NCBI GenBank assembly: GCA_017883185.1
Contig: JADGOB010000014.1
Location: 1 to 48,077, forward strand
Length of the DNA: 48,077 nucleotides
Direction: 5' to 3'
From: Acidobacteriota bacterium
GTDB taxonomy: Bacteria > Acidobacteriota > Vicinamibacteria > Vicinamibacterales > Fen-181
The notes under the pieces are model-generated. The model worked only from the letters and a program-made list of their open reading frames with translations, had not been told where the DNA came from and made no database searches. The position numbers and the translations under genes were made by a program. Positions 25,805 through 34,449 of the stretch are shown here, one piece after another (the first letter of the stretch is position 1; each line of letters begins with the position of its first letter).

Positions 25805-26440
25805 GTGGCAAGACTCCTTGATGCACCAGTCGCTGACCGGCACCTGGTCGAGCGCCTCCGCGCCCGCGACCACTCTGCCGTTTCTGATTTGGCCTCGCGC
25901 TACTCGTTCCGCATCCGCCAGCTCGCGCTTCGTTGCGTGAAGAACGAGGAGGACGCCGACGAAGTGGTGCAGGACGTCCTGTTCAAGGTCTACCAGAAGA
26001 TCGACGCGTTCCGCGGAGACGCGGCGCTCTCGTCCTGGATCTACCGCATCACGTTCAACATCGCCATGTCCCGACTGCGTGCGGCCAGGGCCAGCAGCAG
26101 GGAGGTGGAGTTGCTCCCGGTCGCGCCAGCGGGCGGCGACGGCTCGCAGGCGCCCGACATCGCCGACTGGTCGGGGCTCGGCGACGACGAGGTGTTGCGT
26201 GGCGAACTCCGTCAGAAACTGGTCAAGGCGCTGGCGGGCCTGCCGCCAATCTACCGTGTTCCGGTGCTCCTGCGCGACGTTCAAGGACTCTCCACCGAAG
26301 AGGCAAGCGCCGCGCTGAACGTCAAGGATCAGACGCTCAAGTCTCGGCTCCACCGCGGACGCATGATGCTGCGCGGCGAACTGGCCGACTTCGCCGACGG
26401 CCTTGCGCTCCACCGGGAGAGCCTCCAGTGGCAGAACTGA
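25805..26440 (+). CDS. ECF RNA polymerase sigma factor (RpoE-like)
   Basis: The protein has 211 residues from GTG 25805. Region 2 (about 10-90) contains RQLALRCVKNEEDADEVVQDVLFKVYQKI and LSSWIYRITFNIAMSRLR. Region 4 (about 140-195) contains LAGLPPIYRVPVLLRDVQG and STEEASAALNVKDQTLKSRLHRGR as helix-turn-helix. GTG 25805 was preferred over an upstream TTG (25763) because an ECF-like promoter lies between them. No anti-sigma gene follows directly; the next gene is a second sigma-like factor 66 bp on. The first gene may share the anti-sigma factor encoded two genes later or be controlled only by its own promoter. Confidence 0.88.
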   Translation: MARLLDAPVADRHLVERLRARDHSAVSDLASRYSFRIRQLALRCVKNEEDADEVVQDVLFKVYQKIDAFRGDAALSSWIYRITFNIAMSRLRAARASSREVELLPVAPAGGDGSQAPDIADWSGLGDDEVLRGELRQKLVKALAGLPPIYRVPVLLRDVQGLSTEEASAALNVKDQTLKSRLHRGRMMLRGELADFADGLALHRESLQWQN

Positions 26441-26457
26441 CGGCCGGTCACTCGCTG

Positions 26458-26463
26458 TACAAT
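26458..26463 (+). promoter_or_regulatory. Candidate -10 element upstream of the second sigma gene
   Basis: TACAAT lies 43 nt before the ATG at 26507, just after the first sigma gene ends. A -35 match is weak. It could allow separate transcription of the second sigma and anti-sigma genes. Confidence 0.35.
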
Positions 26464-26506
26464 GACGGGTGACGCGACGCGAGGACGTTTCGCGTGACCC
26501 TTCGCC

Positions 26507-27424
26507 ATGCCGTCAGCGCAGACACCTCGAGCCCGCCTCGCGGACGAGCGACTGCTCGACCGGGCCTTCACACGCTCGAATGCCCCGCGCTGGAATCTCA
26601 CCCGCGGGTCGTTTGCCAGCGCGCTCGAGAGGAGTATCGCCAGCCGCTTTGCCACCGAGGGGAAGACCCCGGCGGTCATCTCCGACTACGTTAACTCACT
26701 GAACCTCGAAGAACTCGCGCTTGCCTGCGCCTGCGCGGAAGGCCAGGTGTCGGCCTGGGCCTACTTCATTGAATGCCATCGTCCCGGCCTTCGCGCCGCG
26801 GCGCGGGCGATCGCGGGCGACGACGCGGGAGCGGATCTGGCCGATTCGCTGTACGCGGAGTTGTACGGCCTCGAGGAGCGCGACGGGCGCCGCCGTTCGT
26901 TGTTCGACTATTTTCACGGGCGCAGCCGGCTCTCAACGTGGCTGCGATCAATCCTGGCGCAGCGCAACGTCGATCGCGCCCGGGTCGCCCGGCGAACGCG
27001 TCCGCTCGAGGAAGCAGGAGAGAACGAGGAGGAGCCTCGGGCGTCGAGCGTGCAGTCGGACCCCGACCGCGCGCGCTTCGCGGCGCTCGCGCAGGCGGCG
27101 CTGAGCGAGGCCATCCGTCGTCTCCAGCCTGAGGACCGGCTTCGCCTGTCGTCCTATTACCTCCAGCGCCTGACGCTCGCGCAAATAGGCCGCCTGATGG
27201 GCGAGCACGAGGCTACCGTGTCACGGAAGCTCGACCGTCTGAGGCGTGAACTCAGGGCGGGTGTCGAGCGGTCACTCCGCGAGGACCACCAGCTCTCCGA
27301 TGCCCAGGTGCAGGCGTGCCTCGACTGCGCGATGGACGACACGGGGTTCGACCTGGACGAGGTGCTGGGAAATCGAAGGGCAGGCGCGGGAGGACGGCAA
27401 GAAAAGGCGGGAGGATCGTTCTAA
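26507..27424 (+). CDS. Second sigma-70-family (ECF-like) factor
   Basis: The 305-residue protein carries sigma-like regions inside longer flanks. Region 2 is recognisable near residues 80-160 (SAWAYFIECHRPGLRAAARA, FDYFHGRSRLSTWLRSILAQR). Region 4 is near 205-260 (RLQPEDRLRLSSYYLQRLTL and AQIGRLMGEHEATVSRKLDR), a helix-turn-helix. The N-terminal 60 residues and a C-terminal extension with a short Cys-containing helix (QACLDCAMDD) are not typical of small ECF factors. It is followed 15 bp later by a membrane anti-sigma-like gene, which is its likely partner. The target promoters are unknown. Confidence 0.75.
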   Translation: MPSAQTPRARLADERLLDRAFTRSNAPRWNLTRGSFASALERSIASRFATEGKTPAVISDYVNSLNLEELALACACAEGQVSAWAYFIECHRPGLRAAARAIAGDDAGADLADSLYAELYGLEERDGRRRSLFDYFHGRSRLSTWLRSILAQRNVDRARVARRTRPLEEAGENEEEPRASSVQSDPDRARFAALAQAALSEAIRRLQPEDRLRLSSYYLQRLTLAQIGRLMGEHEATVSRKLDRLRRELRAGVERSLREDHQLSDAQVQACLDCAMDDTGFDLDEVLGNRRAGAGGRQEKAGGSF

Positions 27425-27439
27425 GGGAAGGAGCGCCAC

Positions 27440-28501
27440 GTGAAGCCGATAGACGCTGACCGCGACCCCGCATTCGACCGATTCGTCGCGCGCGGCCTCG
27501 AGAGGGAGACCGACGCGTCGGGCAACGCCTGCCCGGACGCCGACCTCCTGGCGGCGTGGTTCGACCGGTCCTTGTCTCCCCTGGAAGCCGAGCGCATCGA
27601 GGCCCACTCGGCGGCCTGCGGATCCTGCCAGCAGATTCTGGCCGACCTGGCCCGTTCGGAACCCGAAGTAACGCGGGCCGCTCCGGTTCCCGTTCCCGCC
27701 AGACCCTGGCACTGGCACTGGAGGTGGCTGGCTCCGCTTGCGACCGCCGTGGTGGTGGTGGTGGTGGGAACGCGAACGCTCAGGGCACCGGCACCCCTGC
27801 TTCTGAGTGCCGTGCCGCGGCAGGCGAAGAGCGCCGAGCCGTCAGCCATCGTGTCAGAACTGCGCGATCGGCCCGGCCTCGAACAATCCAGCAGGTCCGG
27901 CGTCCCCGCCGGATCTGCCGGCGTTCAGGTCGTTCCCGGTGGAGCGGCGTCCACTCCCCGCAAGGAGAGCGAGATGGCCAAAGGCATGCGGCCGATGTCG
28001 GCTCCCGCGACGGTTCCGGGCGAGGAGCGGCCAACCCTTCGGCGCGAGAACGCGGCTGAGAGCGTTGTCACAGCAGTTCCGCGTCCGCCGGCCGCGGCTC
28101 CTTCCGGTAGGCCGACAGCGTTGACCCGCGAGACCACCGAGCCATTGCTGGTCACGTCCGCGGCCGCGCCGCCGGGCAACGGCGTCACCTGGCGTTACGG
28201 CCAGGGTGGCGTGATCGAGCGCTCCACCGACAGGGGACAGACGTGGGAGCGCCAGCGGAGCGGCGTGACTGCGGCCCTCACTGACGGATCGGCGCCCACT
28301 GACCGCATCTGCTGGATTGTCGGCGCGCGCGGCGTCGTGCTCAGGACCACGGACGGCAGCATGTGGGTGCGGGTCGCCTCACCGACGATGGCCGACCTCG
28401 TCTCCGTGCACGCATGGAACGACACGAACTCCACGATCACCGCGGCCGACCATACCGAGTACGTCACCACCGACGGCGGCGCGAGCTGGCGAAAGCGGTG
28501 A
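27440..28501 (+). CDS. Membrane anti-sigma-like protein with Asp-box (Ycf48/BNR-like) distal domain
   Basis: The 353-residue protein joins three parts. The N-terminal cytoplasmic segment has the zinc-finger H-x3-C-x2-C as HSAACGSC (residues about 55-62). A membrane helix (WLAPLATAVVVVVVG) follows near 95-112. The distal part has a long Ser/Pro/Ala-rich linker and then about 110 residues with three Asp-box repeats, STDRGQTW, TTDGSMWV and TTDGGASW, as in BNR/Ycf48-type propeller blades. Anti-sigma factors usually lack such a module. I infer that the distal repeats bind a ligand or envelope protein and control release of the sigma factor encoded just upstream. A secreted DUF4139 protein gene follows 46 bp later. 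Confidence 0.78.
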   Translation: MKPIDADRDPAFDRFVARGLERETDASGNACPDADLLAAWFDRSLSPLEAERIEAHSAACGSCQQILADLARSEPEVTRAAPVPVPARPWHWHWRWLAPLATAVVVVVVGTRTLRAPAPLLLSAVPRQAKSAEPSAIVSELRDRPGLEQSSRSGVPAGSAGVQVVPGGAASTPRKESEMAKGMRPMSAPATVPGEERPTLRRENAAESVVTAVPRPPAAAPSGRPTALTRETTEPLLVTSAAAPPGNGVTWRYGQGGVIERSTDRGQTWERQRSGVTAALTDGSAPTDRICWIVGARGVVLRTTDGSMWVRVASPTMADLVSVHAWNDTNSTITAADHTEYVTTDGGASWRKR

Positions 28502-28547
28502 TCCGCCGCCGCAGGATTATTTGGTCCCGAACGCAGGAGGCTCCGTC

Positions 28548-30065
28548 ATGCCGTTCCGTCTTTCCCGGACCACCGTTCTGGCCGCGTTGCTTTGCGCCAC
28601 ACTGCTGCCGGTCACGATGCTTGCACGCCAGGGCGCGCAGCCGCAGGAGGGGGCGGCCCGCCCGACCGGCGTCAGCGCGACGACGACGCTGAACGACCAG
28701 GTCGATCTCTCGCTGACCGTCTACAACTCGAACCTGGCGCTGATCCGGGACATCCGGCAGCTGACGCTGCCGTCGGGCGGATCGACGTTGAAGTTCGCCG
28801 ACGTGGCCGCTGCGATCAACCCGGCGACGGTGCGCTTCCGGTCGCTGACCGAGCCGGTCGCGCTGACCGTCCTCGAGCAGAACTACGAGTACGACCTGCT
28901 CGAGCCCGAGAAGCTGCTGCGCAAGTACGTCGGCCGGGAGATCACGATCGTGCGCGACCGCCAGGAAGGCGGGGCCACGCGCGCGGAAGAGGTGAAGGCG
29001 CTGCTGCTGGCCTACAACAACGGCCCGGTGTGGAAGATCGGTAACGAGATCGTGACCGGGCTTCGAGTGGATCAATATCGCTTTCCGGAGTTGCCCGAGA
29101 ACCTCTTCAGTCACCCGACCCTGGTGTGGATGCTCGAGAACGGCGGCAGCGCCCGCCACCGAGTTGAGGCCTCCTACCTGTCCGGAGGGTTGTCGTGGAA
29201 CGCCGACTACGTCCTGACGATCGGTCGTGACGACAAGGTCGCCGACCTGGCCGGGTGGGTCACGCTCAAGAACCAGAGCGGCACCAGCTACCGGAACGCC
29301 AGGCTGCAACTGATTGCCGGCGAGGTGAACCGCGTGAGCGGCGACACGATCGAGCGCGAGGCGGGGATAGCGCGGAAGATGGGCATGGTGGCGCAAGCGC
29401 CTGCCATGCAGCAGGAGGCGTTCTCGGAGTACCACCTCTACACCCTGCAGCGCCGCACGTCGGTCAACAACAACGAGACCAAGCAGGTGGCGCTCCTCGC
29501 GTCGGCGTCCGTGCCGGTAGAGCAGCGGTTCGTCGTGGACGGCCAGCAGTTCTACTACCGGAACCAGCAGAGTCCGGGCTCGCCGATCAAGAGCGACGTC
29601 AAGGTCTACTACCGATTCAAGAACGACGAACGGGCCGGCCTTGGCATCCCGATGCCCGCCGGCGTCGTTCGCGTCTACCAGGCCGACTCGAAGGGCGGCG
29701 CGCAGTTCGCGGGCGAGGATCGGATGGCGCACACGCCGAAGGACGAGGCGCTCAACCTGCACACGGGCAACGCATTCGACATCGTGTGCGAGCGGAAGCA
29801 GGTGGACTTCAAGCGGCTGTCGAACTCGCTCTACGAGATGGAGTTCGAGATTACGCTTCGCAACCACAAGGACTCGGCCGTGACGATCGAGGCAAATGAA
29901 CCGATCGGCGGCGACTGGGACATGCTGACCGCGTCGCACAAGTGGACGAAGACGGACGCCTCGGCTGCCCGCTTCGAAGTGCCCGTGGCCAAAGACGGCA
30001 CCGCCGTGTTGAGGTACAGGATCAGGTCCGTCGCCCCTGTTGCCGGGCGCGATTTGGGCCGATAG
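28548..30065 (+). CDS. Secreted DUF4139 protein
   Basis: This 505-residue protein has a signal peptide (TTVLAALLCATLLPVTMLA) and then a DUF4139-type beta-rich region. Recognisable elements are LTVYNSNLALIRDIR at the start, YVGREITIVRD, LSWNADYVLTIGRD, VTLKNQSGTSYRNARLQLIAGEVN, and the final blocks KVYYRFKNDE and GIPMPAGVVRVYQ. DUF4139 proteins have no established activity; they are exported and often surface-associated. CAGGAGG lies eight bases before ATG 28548. It is placed between the anti-sigma-like gene and the kinase-like gene on the same strand, so it is a candidate output or ligand of that system. Confidence 0.85.
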   Translation: MPFRLSRTTVLAALLCATLLPVTMLARQGAQPQEGAARPTGVSATTTLNDQVDLSLTVYNSNLALIRDIRQLTLPSGGSTLKFADVAAAINPATVRFRSLTEPVALTVLEQNYEYDLLEPEKLLRKYVGREITIVRDRQEGGATRAEEVKALLLAYNNGPVWKIGNEIVTGLRVDQYRFPELPENLFSHPTLVWMLENGGSARHRVEASYLSGGLSWNADYVLTIGRDDKVADLAGWVTLKNQSGTSYRNARLQLIAGEVNRVSGDTIEREAGIARKMGMVAQAPAMQQEAFSEYHLYTLQRRTSVNNNETKQVALLASASVPVEQRFVVDGQQFYYRNQQSPGSPIKSDVKVYYRFKNDERAGLGIPMPAGVVRVYQADSKGGAQFAGEDRMAHTPKDEALNLHTGNAFDIVCERKQVDFKRLSNSLYEMEFEITLRNHKDSAVTIEANEPIGGDWDMLTASHKWTKTDASAARFEVPVAKDGTAVLRYRIRSVAPVAGRDLGR

Positions 30066-30113
30066 GCGAAAACGGGAGGCTTGCCCGGCTTCACGCGGGG
30101 CGCACGCGTCTGC

Positions 30114-32714
30114 ATGGAGAGTTTCGGCCACTACACGATCCTCGAGCGATTGCGCGCGGGCGCGCTGGGAGAGTTGTCGCGCGCCCGCGACGCGCGGTTG
30201 GGCCGCACGGTTGCGCTCCGGATCGTGTCGCCCGCCATCGCGTCCGACCATGCCCGCCGCGATGCGCTCCTCGCCGATGCCGCGGCTGCCATGGCCTTGT
30301 CCCATCCGCACATCGCCGCGCTGTTCGACTTCGGAGAAGAAAACGGCCAGGTGTTCCTGGCGCACGAGTACGTTCCCGGGCAGTCGGTCAGGGCGCTGCT
30401 GACCGGGAAGCCGTTCGACGCGACCCTGGCGCTCGAGTTTGCGGTCCAGTTGGCTGATGCCGTTGCCGAGGGCCATCGGCAGGGCGTCATTCACGGCAAC
30501 CTCTGCCCCTCGACCATCTTCATCACGCCGACCGACCAGACGAAGATCGTCGGATTCGGTCTCGGCGCGTGGACGTCGGGCGGCCTCGCCCGAAAGGCGG
30601 TCGCCGAGCAACTGGCGTTAGGCCACGAACCGTCCGGAGACGCGGCGATCGAGACCGTCCCCTACATGTCGCCCGAGCAGGTGCTGGGCGACCGCGTCGA
30701 TGCCCGCACGGACGTGTTCTCGCTCGGTGTCGTGCTCTACGAGATGCTGACGGGGCGTGCGCCCTTCGCGTCGAGCACGCCGGGCGCGACCGCTGTCAAG
30801 GTCCTCCAGAGCACTCCGCCGCCCGCGAGGCGGTGGAACCCTGCCCTGCCCCCCGGCTTCGACCCAATCCTCGCGCGGGCGTTGGCCAAGAGCCTCGAGG
30901 CCCGCTACCCGACCGCGTCGGCGGTGGCCGCCGACCTTCGCGTCCTGGCGGGCACGCTCCACGTTCGCGTGACGTGCGAGACCGCGGACCGGAAGCCCGA
31001 AAGCCCGCACAGGCCTCGGGGTCCGATCATCAAGCGCCTCGTCCTGGCGGTGCTCGCGCTGGCCTTGTTCGGGGCGCTTGCGGCCGGCGCGTGGCATTGG
31101 CGAGACAGGATTCGCGCGCTGTTCACGCGCGGGGCGCCCGGTCCCCGCCCGGTGCTCGTCGTCATGCCGTTCCAGATGGAGGGGAGCGAGGCGGCGCGTG
31201 CCTACTTTGGAGTCGGCTTCGCCGAAGACCTTGCCGCGCGACTGGGAGAAGTCCCTGGCCTCACGGTCGTCGGCCGGTCGTCGATCGCGGAGACCCCGGT
31301 CCCGTCCCTGCCCGAACGCGCCTCGCGCCTTGGTGCCGCCGTGGCGTTGAGGGGCACCACCCAGCCAGGGCCGTACTCGCTGCACGTGAACGTCGAGTTG
31401 GTGGAAGTGGCGTCGGGCCGTGTGATCTGGACAGAGCGCTATGCCCGCGAGCCGCGCCAGGCGTCGGCTGCCGAGGCAGAGATTTCGCGGCAGGTCGCGG
31501 ACACGCTCGGGCTGCAGATGCCGACCGGCAACCGCTGGGCTCGCGCGCAGATCCGGCAGGTCGATCCACGGGCCTACGACATGTACCTGCAAGGTCGTGA
31601 TGCCGCGGCGCACCGCGACCGCGCGCGCGCGATCGCGCTCTATCGCCAGGCCATCGAAGCCGACCCGAAGCTGGTCGAGGCGCGCGTTGGCCTATCCGAG
31701 GCGCTCTACCTCGAGGACTTCTACGCGGGGAGCAACGGCGACACGAGTGCGATCGACCACGCGAGGGAGGAAGCGGAAGCGGCGCTGGCCGTCGATCCCG
31801 AGATGCCGCGCGCGCACGTCGTCGCTGCGCTCTCGGCGTCCACGACGACGGCGGCGGCTTCGTCGCTGGCACGGGCGCTGTCGCTCGACCCGTCCTACGG
31901 CGAGGCATGGCACCACGCCGGCGACCTGGTCATCGAGCTGGATCCCGCCCGCGCGATTGTGTTCTACCAACACTCGATGCGGCTCGACCCTGACATCGAC
32001 GCGAGCCATCGCGACATCGCGAGCGCATACGAGATGCTCGACAGGTTGTCCGATGCCGAGACGGCCCTGCGCGACGGCCAGTCGGCCCGGCCAGACCGGC
32101 CGTGGTGGGCGCAGTTGCTGGCCAGGATCGAGATCGCGCGCCAGAACTACGACATGGCCGTCGAGACGCTGGCCCGCGAGCCGGCCACCGAGTCCATCCC
32201 CTTGGTGTGGCTGGTCGGCAGGGTGATCCCCTTGAAGATGGGCTCCCGAGTGGAGGAGGCGCGGAGAGAAGCCACCAGGCTGACCGAACGCTATCCCTGG
32301 TTCTGCGAAGGCCAGGCCGTCATGGCGGCGCTCGAGTGGGATACCACGGGGAAGCCGCGCGCCCGGACCCTCGTTGACTCGATCTTCGCCCGCGCCGCGG
32401 CGCCGGGCGCGCCGGTGCAGATGCTGCAGTGCGCGGCCACGGCATCGGCGGCGATCGGTGACGGCCCCGATGCCGCAGGGTACATCTCGAAACTCTCTTC
32501 CGACGACCGCGCGCTCCGCGTGTGGATGCGCCAGTCGGTCTTCAGCCTGGCGTTCGCGTTCCGCCGCCACCTGTATCCCTGGAACAAGATCGAGTCATCC
32601 GGCCCGGTCAGGCAGGCGAGCGATTTGTTGGCGCAAAGCCTCGCCCGGCTTCGCGATGAGACGGCGCGACGACTCCCCGCGCCCCCGCAACAGGCCTCGC
32701 GCGGCGGCCAGTGA
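30114..32714 (+). CDS. Membrane pseudokinase with TolB-like and TPR regions
   Basis: The 866-residue protein has a serine/threonine kinase fold (1-285), a membrane helix (LVLAVLALALFGALAAGAWHW), a TolB-like/FlgO-like domain (about 345-470, VLVVMPFQMEG and FAEDLAARLGEVPGLTVVGR) and TPR repeats (about 490-800). Kinase landmarks are kept at YMSPEQVLGDRVDARTDVFS and LGVVLYEMLTGRAPF. The catalytic residues are not: the VAxK lysine is Arg36, HRD is His127-Gly128-Asn129 with Cys131 for the usual lysine, and DFG is Gly147-Phe148-Gly149. It should therefore be unable to transfer phosphate and probably works as a sensor or scaffold. ATG 30114 was chosen where the kinase fold begins; a TTG lies 33 nt upstream. 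Confidence 0.88.
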   Translation: MESFGHYTILERLRAGALGELSRARDARLGRTVALRIVSPAIASDHARRDALLADAAAAMALSHPHIAALFDFGEENGQVFLAHEYVPGQSVRALLTGKPFDATLALEFAVQLADAVAEGHRQGVIHGNLCPSTIFITPTDQTKIVGFGLGAWTSGGLARKAVAEQLALGHEPSGDAAIETVPYMSPEQVLGDRVDARTDVFSLGVVLYEMLTGRAPFASSTPGATAVKVLQSTPPPARRWNPALPPGFDPILARALAKSLEARYPTASAVAADLRVLAGTLHVRVTCETADRKPESPHRPRGPIIKRLVLAVLALALFGALAAGAWHWRDRIRALFTRGAPGPRPVLVVMPFQMEGSEAARAYFGVGFAEDLAARLGEVPGLTVVGRSSIAETPVPSLPERASRLGAAVALRGTTQPGPYSLHVNVELVEVASGRVIWTERYAREPRQASAAEAEISRQVADTLGLQMPTGNRWARAQIRQVDPRAYDMYLQGRDAAAHRDRARAIALYRQAIEADPKLVEARVGLSEALYLEDFYAGSNGDTSAIDHAREEAEAALAVDPEMPRAHVVAALSASTTTAAASSLARALSLDPSYGEAWHHAGDLVIELDPARAIVFYQHSMRLDPDIDASHRDIASAYEMLDRLSDAETALRDGQSARPDRPWWAQLLARIEIARQNYDMAVETLAREPATESIPLVWLVGRVIPLKMGSRVEEARREATRLTERYPWFCEGQAVMAALEWDTTGKPRARTLVDSIFARAAAPGAPVQMLQCAATASAAIGDGPDAAGYISKLSSDDRALRVWMRQSVFSLAFAFRRHLYPWNKIESSGPVRQASDLLAQSLARLRDETARRLPAPPQQASRGGQ

Positions 32715-32726
32715 TCGGCTGGAACA

Positions 32727-33698
32727 TCAACCCGCCAGCACCCGCGCCAGCAACTCTGCGTCGATATTCGCGCCCGACACGATCACCGCGGTCCGGCGAT
32801 CCCTCGCGGGCACGCGACCGGCCGCCAGCGCAGCCACGCCCGCAATACCAGCGCCTTCCGCGATCAGGTGATCGTGACGAACGAGATGGCGAATCCCGTC
32901 CTGAAGCTCCTGTTCGCTGACCATCGCCAGCCGCCGAACAAGCGCCTGCACCACCTGAAACGCGAGGTTGTCGGGATCCATGTTGCCCGCCAGTCCGTCC
33001 GCGATCGTCGGTCCCACCTCGACCTCGACAATTCGCCCTGCCGCCAGCGAGGCGGCAAAGGGATGTGAGGCTTCGGCCTCGACGCCGACAACCTCGACAT
33101 CGGGCCGGACGGCGTTGATGGCCGCGGCGATCCCGGCCAGCAGGCCTCCGCCGCCAACCGGGACCACCAGCAGGTCAACACTCGGCAGGTCCTCGACCAC
33201 TTCCAGCGCGATCGTGCCGGTCGCGGCGAGCAGATCCGGGTGGCTGTAGGCCGAGATGAACGGGTGGCCCGCCTCACGCGCAAATTGCTTCGCCATCCGT
33301 TCGGAGTCTTCGTACGTCTCCGCCTCCGCGCGGAGTTCGGCCCCGTGACGCCGGATGGCGTCGAGCTTGGTGGCAGGCGCCCGTCGTGGCGTGAAGATGA
33401 CGGTGCGAAGGCCGGCCTGCAAGGCGGCCCACGCCATCGCGCACCCGTGATTGCCGGCCGATGCCGTGACGAGGCATGGGGACGGCTCGCCCGGCTCGAG
33501 CCGTTCCTGGATCGCCAGGATCGCGTTCAGCGCGCCTCGCGCCTTGAACGAATGCGTCACCTGGAGCGACTCGAGCTTGAGGTAGACCTCGCCGCCGGCT
33601 GCATCGCTCAGCCAGTCGGAGCGCACCAGCGGTGTCCGTCGCACGGAGGGCGCGATGCGCTCACGCGCACGCTGGATGTCGGTGAGCGAGGGAATCAC
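32727..33698 (-). CDS. Threonine/serine dehydratase (PLP enzyme)
   Basis: The 323-residue protein is a fold-type II PLP enzyme that would deaminate threonine to 2-oxobutanoate or serine to pyruvate. HSFKARGA carries the cofactor lysine, TASAGNHGCAMAWAA binds the substrate carboxylate, and VPVGGGGLLAG binds the PLP phosphate. VIVSGANID near the C-terminus is typical of threonine dehydratases. There is no ACT regulatory domain, so feedback control by isoleucine is not expected; this resembles the catabolic type. Related racemases share these motifs. It is convergent with the pseudokinase gene (12-bp gap) and divergent from the MBL gene. Confidence 0.88.
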   Translation of the reverse strand: MIPSLTDIQRARERIAPSVRRTPLVRSDWLSDAAGGEVYLKLESLQVTHSFKARGALNAILAIQERLEPGEPSPCLVTASAGNHGCAMAWAALQAGLRTVIFTPRRAPATKLDAIRRHGAELRAEAETYEDSERMAKQFAREAGHPFISAYSHPDLLAATGTIALEVVEDLPSVDLLVVPVGGGGLLAGIAAAINAVRPDVEVVGVEAEASHPFAASLAAGRIVEVEVGPTIADGLAGNMDPDNLAFQVVQALVRRLAMVSEQELQDGIRHLVRHDHLIAEGAGIAGVAALAAGRVPARDRRTAVIVSGANIDAELLARVLAG

Positions 33699-33770
33699 GA
33701 GCCGGCCTCGCCTCTTCGGCTCCGGCTCGAAGGTCTGGTGTCGTCAAGGGCTGCGAGGATCATTTGCAGG

Positions 33771-33776
33771 TATCAT
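33771..33776 (+). promoter_or_regulatory. Candidate -10 element of the MBL-fold gene
   Basis: TATCAT ends 6 nt before the ATG at 33783. No Shine-Dalgarno sequence fits in that space, so a leaderless transcript is likely if this promoter is used. Confidence 0.4.
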
Positions 33777-33782
33777 AACGCC

Positions 33783-34433
33783 ATGCTCCTCGAGACCCGC
33801 GATGCTCCCCCGTTTTACAAGAACGGCTACGTCCTGGCCTGCGAGCAGACCCGGGAAGGGGTCATCATCGACCCGGGTGACGAGGTCGATCAGTTGCTGA
33901 ATGTAGTCGCGGAGCAGAAGCTGCAGGTCCGGATGATCCTGCTCACGCACGCTCACGTCGATCACGTGGCGGGCACCGCGAAAGCCAGGGCCGCATGCGG
34001 CGCACCCATCTACCTGCACCGCGACGACCTTCCGCTCTACGAGGCGACGCTGCAGCAGGCGGCGTTCTTCGGGCTCGATATCGAGGCGCCTCCGCCCGTC
34101 GATCACTTCTTCGATCCGTCAGCGTCCCTCGCATTCGGGAACTACGAGGTGCGCGTGCTCCACACGCCCGGTCACACGCCGGGCGGGGTCTGCCTGCTGG
34201 TCGGCCCCGCAGGCCACCCGGGCAAGAAGGTGTTCGTGGGCGACACGCTCTTTGCCGGCTCGATTGGGCGCACCGATCTGCCGGGCGGCGACCACGACAC
34301 ACTGATTGGCTCGATCCGCGGCGTGCTCTTCACGCTGCAGGACGATGTCGAGGTGTACTCGGGGCACGGGCCGAAGACGATGATCGGGCAGGAGCGGCGG
34401 ACGAACCCCTTCCTTGTCGGCCGCGGACGGTAA
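33783..34433 (+). CDS. MBL-fold metallohydrolase (glyoxalase II-like)
   Basis: The 216-residue protein has the metallo-beta-lactamase fold. LLTHAHVDHVAG is the HxHxDH metal motif. LHTPGHTPGGVCLLV supplies the next His, FVGDTLFAGSIGRTDLPGG the bridging Asp, and YSGHGPKTMIGQER the final His. The order and spacing match the small glyoxalase II-like group that often acts on thioesters such as hydroxyacyl-glutathione. The YKNGYVLACEQTREGVIIDPGD opening is also typical. The true substrate is not determined by sequence. ATG 33783 was chosen because the domain begins at once; the open frame upstream is antisense to the dehydratase gene. Confidence 0.88.
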   Translation: MLLETRDAPPFYKNGYVLACEQTREGVIIDPGDEVDQLLNVVAEQKLQVRMILLTHAHVDHVAGTAKARAACGAPIYLHRDDLPLYEATLQQAAFFGLDIEAPPPVDHFFDPSASLAFGNYEVRVLHTPGHTPGGVCLLVGPAGHPGKKVFVGDTLFAGSIGRTDLPGGDHDTLIGSIRGVLFTLQDDVEVYSGHGPKTMIGQERRTNPFLVGRGR

Positions 34434-34449
34434 GACGGGATTTCGGCTG

